Below are positions 59,447-64,000 of a DNA stretch of 64,000 bases, one piece after another; within the stretch, counting starts at the first letter, position 1; every line of letters starts with the position of its first letter. Made by a program: the position numbers and the translations under genes. The notes under the pieces were generated by a model, which was not told the DNA's origin, did no database searches, and saw only the letters and a program-made list of their open reading frames with translations. Origin of the DNA: Candidatus Eremiobacterota bacterium (lineage in GTDB: Bacteria; Vulcanimicrobiota; CADAWZ01; Ess09-12); contig JAVHLM010000004.1 in the NCBI GenBank assembly GCA_031082125.1, forward strand, positions 184,942 to 248,941, written 5' to 3'.

Positions 59447-60068
59447 GTTTCGCAGCTTCATTCTCGCTGGTATCGCCATCCTGCTCATTGCCGGCCGGGC
59501 GTACCCTGCCGAAAAAATCTGGCTTCTTGTCCCCGGCACTTCCTTTGGGAGCTTCCGGATAGGGCAGTCCTACGACGAGGTTCAGGCCGTGCTCGGCGTG
59601 CCTGACCGGCAGAAGGAGGTCCAGAACGGTGTCCTGGTAAAATTTGAGCAGCGCGGGATCATTGTGCAGTATAACTCATTCACCAGGGCTGTTCAGTTCA
59701 TCGGGGCCGATAAGCCGTCTTTTGAGGGGAAGCTCTATCAGACTGAGGACGGCTTCAAGGTGGGCACACCGCGGGACCAGGTGGAGAAAGCCATGGGAGC
59801 GCCTGCGAAAACAGTGCCTGCCAGAACAAAGGATTTCTATCCCAGGTCCGTCGAGCTGGCCCTTTACGTGGAGAAGGGAATAACCTTTCATTATGACCAG
59901 CAGAACAAGGTAGCCGCCATCCTTGTATTTGACAGGGGGCTTTTCGGCTACTCCCCGTTACCTCTCAGCGGGAACACCGGGATGATTCCCCCGCCGGCCG
60001 AAATATTTATCACATCCTTGGCGGAAACCCTCCCCAGCACTCCCACGTATTTTCCCCCGATGCAGTAG
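59433..60068 (+). CDS. Exported protein with repeated GxSxxEVxxxLGxP motif
   Basis: The 211-aa protein has a signal peptide (RFRSFILAGIAILLIAGRAYPA). Two related segments, FGSFRIGQSYDEVQAVLGVPDR and FKVGTPRDQVEKAMGAPAK, resemble the SmpA/OmlA-type small beta-lactamase-inhibitor-like fold. AGAGGAG precedes the ATG at 59433, which overlaps the coiled-coil gene's stop, so both are probably coupled. The last 40 residues lie on top of the convergent ATP-grasp gene and have odd Pro-rich composition, suggesting the original stop was lost. Confidence 0.75.
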   Translation: MTLNRFRSFILAGIAILLIAGRAYPAEKIWLLVPGTSFGSFRIGQSYDEVQAVLGVPDRQKEVQNGVLVKFEQRGIIVQYNSFTRAVQFIGADKPSFEGKLYQTEDGFKVGTPRDQVEKAMGAPAKTVPARTKDFYPRSVELALYVEKGITFHYDQQNKVAAILVFDRGLFGYSPLPLSGNTGMIPPPAEIFITSLAETLPSTPTYFPPMQ

Positions 60069-61321
60069 GGGCTCAGGTTGAAGAACTTGCTTTCAATGAC
60101 TATCTTGTTCTTCTTGATGACAGGGACTTTGATCTCGGGTATGGCCATGTACTCCTGAACAATCCATGAAGGGTCGCCCTGGTACTCCTCGACAGTCTCC
60201 TTCCACTTGAGCTCCGGGGTGCTCTTGCCCACCATCACGTTATACCCGCCTGCCCCGCTGGAAGGCTTGATGACAAGCTTCTCCCTGTTGGCGAGCATAT
60301 AGGACCTCAGGATGACCTCGTCGCCTTCGACGGAGAGGGTCACGGTCTCATCGAGTCTCCTCGTCCAGGGGATATATTTTTTTATGAACTTCACCTCATT
60401 ATCGCTGAAGTAATGAGAATTCAGGGGGTTTGACAGAAATGAATGGATGGTCTTGTGGGAGCCTATGAGAGCCCTGAAGGAGTTGATGACGCAGGCGGCC
60501 CCGCCGGTGACGCCCTTGATGAAGTCGCGGAGATCCCTGGGGTAGCGCATGTAAAACTCGGCCCGCAGGGCCCTCATAATTATGGGGTATTTTATACTCC
60601 CGGCAAAGAGCCTTCCCTCCTTCAATTCGAAGTCCCTCGCATCGGTAATAGTAGCCTCAATACCGTGCTCGGTGAAAAAGTCTCTCACGATCTCTGATTC
60701 GGGATAATTTCCCGCCAGACCCCTGAAATTCACCAGGGCAACACGGGGAGGCTCTGAAAAGTTCATGGCATGGTAGCACTCAAGAATTGCGTCCATCAGG
60801 CCCTTGACTATTGCTCTCTCCTTGTTGACTTCATATTCCTTTATCAGCTTCATATAAAGCGGGTGCTCCCGGAAGAGCTCCTCGTAGAGGTCGGTCCAGC
60901 CTATCCCGCCGGGATTGTCGGTATTGAACTCGATGAATTTCAGCTTTTTCCCGTCGTAGAGGATATCGTGGCGGTTGATGACAGTGGGCTTCGGGTAAAG
61001 AGGATCGGCGTCAATCCATTCCTTGGGGATATTCCAGTAAGGGAAATAGTCATGGACATAGGGATCTTTGAAATAAAGCTTCACCACCTTGTCAATGAGC
61101 CTGTCGGCCTGCTCGGTGGTATCCCTGAGAAGCCCATGGGATTTCTCTTTCAGGAAGAGGGGCATGAGAGTGAGATTGAAGGGCTCCTCGCCATGGATAC
61201 ACCTTTTCTTTATCACTCTCTCCTGGAAATCCCGCCTTGCCTCCAGGGCCTCGACAGGGTTCTTCACCATCCAGTGCATTAATTTCCTGTATTCCTTGTC
61301 AAGCTGTTCAAGAATACTCAT
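59948..61321 (-). CDS. Circularly permuted ATP-grasp type protein
   Basis: The 457-aa soluble protein has FIEFNTDNPGGIGWTD, LVIKPSSGAGGYNVMVG, WIVQEYM and SPYCIGGKYVGVLGRVS, the order expected of circularly permuted ATP-grasp/glutathionylspermidine-synthase-like ligases. Substrate is unknown. It is 5 bp behind the propeller gene and so co-transcribed with it. Its C-terminus overlaps the convergent exported-protein gene by 121 bp. Confidence 0.8.
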   Translation of the reverse strand: MSILEQLDKEYRKLMHWMVKNPVEALEARRDFQERVIKKRCIHGEEPFNLTLMPLFLKEKSHGLLRDTTEQADRLIDKVVKLYFKDPYVHDYFPYWNIPKEWIDADPLYPKPTVINRHDILYDGKKLKFIEFNTDNPGGIGWTDLYEELFREHPLYMKLIKEYEVNKERAIVKGLMDAILECYHAMNFSEPPRVALVNFRGLAGNYPESEIVRDFFTEHGIEATITDARDFELKEGRLFAGSIKYPIIMRALRAEFYMRYPRDLRDFIKGVTGGAACVINSFRALIGSHKTIHSFLSNPLNSHYFSDNEVKFIKKYIPWTRRLDETVTLSVEGDEVILRSYMLANREKLVIKPSSGAGGYNVMVGKSTPELKWKETVEEYQGDPSWIVQEYMAIPEIKVPVIKKNKIVIESKFFNLSPYCIGGKYVGVLGRVSAKDVINISAGGGIIPVFPLRGNGE

Positions 61322-61326
61322 GGTGT

Positions 61327-62607
61327 CTATCCTTTCTTTATGGCATGGGTCACCAGTGTGAAAAGATCGCTTACCACCCTTGCGCAGAGGCTGCCGAACC
61401 GGTAGAGGGGGTTCCTCTCGACAGCCCGTCTCCCTTCCGGCTCTATGACCCTTTTCACGTTGGTGCCGTCAATATTCATCAGAAAGACATCATCCTTGAT
61501 CTCGGCGTTTGCCTTCCGGGAGTTGAAGACTACCCTGCTCCCGTCGGGCGAGAGGGCGAACTCAAAGGGCGACAGCCCTGACGATCTCCAGTTGAGAAGC
61601 GATTTTGCCACGGGCCCTTCGTTATTGAGCAGCATAAGGTAGATTGAGTCGTTCATCACAAGAAAAAGCCTGTTCTGTGAGTTCCAGAAGACCGTGAAGC
61701 TCTTGCGGATCTCAGAGTTGCTGAGCTTATCAAGCCTTTCCTCCTTGCCCAGGGAATAAAAGCAGAGCTGATAGGAAAACTCGTCAACATCGGTAGGCTC
61801 AACGACCCGCAAGGCAATGAGATCCTGGCGCGGAGCCCACCCGATGCTCATATCCCTGCCATAAGACTCTATGCCTGTCTTTTTCAACACACCCTTTCTG
61901 GTATTGTAAAGCCACAGGACGGTGCTACCCACCGGAGGCTCGCCGCAGGAGTAATAGATCCCAAGCGCAAAGTAGTCGCCGCTCGCCGAGACCCTCGCAT
62001 TGACCAGATCCAGGGATTCGCTGGCCTTCGTCCTGAAGATCTTTATTTCGTGGTAGGCCATATCATCCTCATGGATGGAGCCGATTACCTTGCAGCCTCT
62101 CTCGCTGTTATCCTGAAAGGTGAAGAACGATCCCCTGTCATAAAAGAGTTTCTTGAGGCAGGGAAGCTCAAGGTTATATTTCATGGCGCCCCTGGTGTCT
62201 GCCGCAGGGAACCGGTAGAGCTCAGGCCTGCCTTCATGATCTCTCACGGTGTAAATGAAGTTTTCATCGTTGCTCCATCCCAGGATCTTCACCGAGTCCC
62301 TTTCCCCGCTGAGAAGGGCGATTCTCTTGACCTGCAGGGATACCAGCTCTACGACCCAGATTTCATGGGAAACAGGGTTTTTATCACCGTCGGACACTAT
62401 CGAGTTCATGGGGATCCTTATGTAGGAGAGGAAGAGGGCGCTTGGAGACCAGGTGAATGATTGATAAAGATAAAAGGGCTGCTTCCTGATCTGTATGAAT
62501 GCGTGGCCAGCAAGAACAGCGGCTATCGCTGCAGCGGTGAGCAAGAAGGGCCACCAGGGAACTCTCCTGCTGCACTTCGACGCTTCTCTTGTCTGCTGCG
62601 CTTCCAT
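61327..62607 (-). CDS. Membrane-anchored beta-propeller protein
   Basis: A 426-aa protein with one N-terminal membrane helix (WWPFLLTAAAIAAVLAGHAFI) and TolB/WD40-like propeller repeats facing out (FTWSPSALFLSY, LGWSNDENFIYTVRD, IGWAPRQDLIALR, ALSPDGSRVVFNS, DDVFLMNIDGTNVKRV). It probably binds a ligand or partner in the periplasm. The downstream ATP-grasp gene starts 5 bp after its stop. No catalytic site is seen. Confidence 0.8.
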   Translation of the reverse strand: MEAQQTREASKCSRRVPWWPFLLTAAAIAAVLAGHAFIQIRKQPFYLYQSFTWSPSALFLSYIRIPMNSIVSDGDKNPVSHEIWVVELVSLQVKRIALLSGERDSVKILGWSNDENFIYTVRDHEGRPELYRFPAADTRGAMKYNLELPCLKKLFYDRGSFFTFQDNSERGCKVIGSIHEDDMAYHEIKIFRTKASESLDLVNARVSASGDYFALGIYYSCGEPPVGSTVLWLYNTRKGVLKKTGIESYGRDMSIGWAPRQDLIALRVVEPTDVDEFSYQLCFYSLGKEERLDKLSNSEIRKSFTVFWNSQNRLFLVMNDSIYLMLLNNEGPVAKSLLNWRSSGLSPFEFALSPDGSRVVFNSRKANAEIKDDVFLMNIDGTNVKRVIEPEGRRAVERNPLYRFGSLCARVVSDLFTLVTHAIKKG

Positions 62608-62757
62608 AATGTAATTTTGAATTCATTACAAGAGAAAAACATCCTTCAGGGAAAGAGGGAATAATCTCTTTCTTTTTTCGACATTATTCCCATGGAAGGT
62701 CATGAATGCCTATTGCGCATGGATGGCGACTCTGGTAAAATCAAAGGAGGGATTCAA

Positions 62758-62785
62758 TTCAACCGAAGGGAAGCTTTTCTATAAT
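62758..62785 (+). promoter_or_regulatory. Candidate promoter of the FecR-domain gene
   Basis: TATAAT at 62780-62785 with TTCAAC at 62758-62763 and a 16-bp spacer. Start would be near 62792, about 17 bases before the ATG at 62809, leaving room for GCGAGGT as ribosome site. Confidence 0.5.
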
Positions 62786-62808
62786 CTTGGAGAGCGAGGT
62801 ATATCATT

Positions 62809-64000
62809 ATGGACGAAGAGAAGAACAGAAAGGATGACAGCCCGGGAGGAGAAGATCCCGGCAAGGCTGGGGGCTCCAGGAGCGGGTGGCGGATGGATAT
62901 CAATCCCCAGGAGGAACCTGAAGATGAATCCCAGGCATTCTCGACGGTAGGCGGCCGTTCCAGGGCACCTTTCCAGTCTGACTCAAGAAAAGAAAGTGAC
63001 TATGTGAGAGAGTTTGAAGCGGCTCCCTCCTCATCACGTTCAAAGATGACACCGCCTTCCCAGGAAGAGGATGAAATGATGAGTGAAGAGCTCCCCCCTG
63101 AGCTGAAAAAAGATCCCAAGAAATTCATTATCACCATTCTCGGCATAGTGGTTGGACTGGCGCTCATAGTGGGACTCTACCTGGAGTTCTCCAAGAAGTC
63201 CTCGGGCTCCCATGAAGGAGGCACTTCCAATGAATGCAGGCTCTCCTATAAAGCGGGTGACGTGAAAGTGAAAAAGACCGGAGCCAAGAGCTGGGAGAGT
63301 CTTCCCGACAACATGGTTATCGCATCAGGAATGCAGCTTAACACTATGCTTTCCAAGCAGAATGTGGTAAGCATAAGCGATGGCTGCAACATCCGCCTGG
63401 CAGATTTTTCCGTGCTCTCCGTCAACAGGCTCGAAGGCTCAGGGAATGATTTCATAGGTGAGTTCTCTCTTGATGGCAGGATGTGGGTCAACTCGAAGAA
63501 CTTCAAGGAGCTCAAGATAATGACCAAGGATGGCGTGGTAAGCGCCTCGACAGGAGTGTTCGCCGTCAGCACGGACCCCGCAAAGGGAACAGTGGTACAG
63601 TGCTTCCAGGGCTCCCTCACGGTCGCATCAATGACCGATCAGTCACTGACCCTCCCCGTTGCGGAAGGTCAGTTCTCGATTATAAGCGGGAGTAACATGC
63701 AGCAGCCCCAGGAAGTCACCGTGGACCGAACTAATGAATGGATCGGATGGAATCTCAAATCCGACGGCGGCGAGAACCTTAAGTTCAAGGAAGTGGCCGT
63801 TGATGAAAATGCCCAGGGTCAGAACGGAGGCCAGGGCGAGGAGCAGGAAGGGCAGATGTCGCCAAGAATGCAGCCCGGCAGGTATTCCGGCGGCCAGCAG
63901 GGCGGCCAGCAGGGCGGTATGATGCAGGGCGGCCAGCAGGGCGGTATGATGCAGGGCGGCCAGCAGGGCGGTATGATGCAGGGCGGCCAGCAGGGCGGCA
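62809..64000 (+). CDS. FecR-domain membrane protein with Gly/Gln/Met repeats (cut by window edge)
   Basis: The frame is open from ATG 62809 to the right edge, at least 397 residues. Residues 1-105 are acidic and disordered (cytosolic); one membrane helix spans about 106-126 (FIITILGIVVGLALIVGLYL). A FecR-like domain follows (about 140-300): LSYKAGDVKVKKTGAKSW, SVNRLEGSG, ASTGVFAVSTDPAKGTVVQCFQGSLTV. Then an NE-rich linker and tandem GGQQGGMMQ repeats start near residue 361. FecR domains usually sense or bind wall or transport signals; here without FecI nearby. The C-terminus is missing. Confidence 0.82.
   Translation, partial: MDEEKNRKDDSPGGEDPGKAGGSRSGWRMDINPQEEPEDESQAFSTVGGRSRAPFQSDSRKESDYVREFEAAPSSSRSKMTPPSQEEDEMMSEELPPELKKDPKKFIITILGIVVGLALIVGLYLEFSKKSSGSHEGGTSNECRLSYKAGDVKVKKTGAKSWESLPDNMVIASGMQLNTMLSKQNVVSISDGCNIRLADFSVLSVNRLEGSGNDFIGEFSLDGRMWVNSKNFKELKIMTKDGVVSASTGVFAVSTDPAKGTVVQCFQGSLTVASMTDQSLTLPVAEGQFSIISGSNMQQPQEVTVDRTNEWIGWNLKSDGGENLKFKEVAVDENAQGQNGGQGEEQEGQMSPRMQPGRYSGGQQGGQQGGMMQGGQQGGMMQGGQQGGMMQGGQQGG
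63889..64000 (+). repeat. 27-bp tandem repeat coding GGQQGGMMQ
   Basis: Three identical 27-bp units at 63901-63981 after a partial copy, and a further partial copy cut by the window edge. The perfect identity suggests recent expansion. Confidence 0.92.

Overview
This is a gene-dense bacterial chromosome segment of fairly high GC with no rRNA, tRNA, CRISPR array, insertion sequence or prophage visible. It holds about 50 protein genes, two of them cut by the window edges. The housekeeping genes (diderm-style DapB/Asd/DapA lysine route, RNase J, MreBCD/PBP2) sit among many TPR, HEAT, beta-propeller, zinc-ribbon and pseudokinase proteins. That mixture recalls poorly cultured phyla with large genomes (for example Eremiobacterota or Riflebacteria), but no taxonomic marker here proves it, so the placement is a weak inference.

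Layout. (1) 1-9367, minus: one very compact ten-gene run dapB, zincin, asd, lysC, dapA, UDG, rnj, aroA, aroE, aroC (aroC cut by the left edge). It links aspartate-family and shikimate biosynthesis with RNA turnover. (2) 9549-14086, plus: a secreted S9 peptidase coupled to a PLP D-cysteine desulfhydrase-like enzyme, then an RpoD-like sigma factor. (3) 15247-21989, plus: a good promoter drives maf-mreB-mreC-mreD-mrdA, followed by tyrS and a small lipoprotein-like gene. (4) 21993-27486, minus: an FGGY sugar kinase with a long proline-rich tail, a zinc-ribbon/pseudokinase/PQQ-propeller protein, and an M48 peptidase translationally coupled to it. (5) 27606-32272: FKBP isomerase, phosphomannomutase, DUF1015 and two unknown proteins, with a 60-bp REP-like inverted repeat in the intergenic region.

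(6) 32559-40023, plus: a methyltransferase/ATP-grasp fusion with its own promoter and terminator, a cytosolic PQQ-propeller protein coupled to a TPR protein, a 2[4Fe-4S] ferredoxin, and a second zinc-ribbon/pseudokinase/propeller protein. (7) 40106-46474: an unusual HExxxH metalloprotein, a HEAT-repeat protein, a YkgJ-TPR fusion, and a divergent pair that looks like a small type II restriction-modification system with separate promoters. (8) 46479-55221: TldD-like protease, Ser/Thr kinase-TPR protein, a MutY-like glycosylase without the iron-sulfur cluster cysteines, a degenerate aspartokinase paralogue that keeps its ACT domains, a 3D-domain wall protein, and two small envelope or secreted proteins. 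(9) 55511-64000: a 1311-residue TPR/coiled-coil protein, a secreted protein whose gene overlaps a convergent ATP-grasp gene by 121 bp, a membrane-anchored beta-propeller, and a FecR-domain membrane protein running off the right edge through a Gly/Gln/Met tandem repeat.

The most unusual content is the pair of soluble zinc-ribbon/pseudokinase/PQQ-propeller proteins (22939-25026 and 37933-40023), the methyltransferase-ATP-grasp fusion, the sugar kinase with a proline-rich tail, the ACT-retaining aspartokinase relic, and an MreB with an altered ATP-binding loop. Several genes start at GTG or TTG chosen because a strong Shine-Dalgarno sequence sits directly upstream (15168, 31547, 37933, 54832). 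All functions come from reading motifs; no database search was run.
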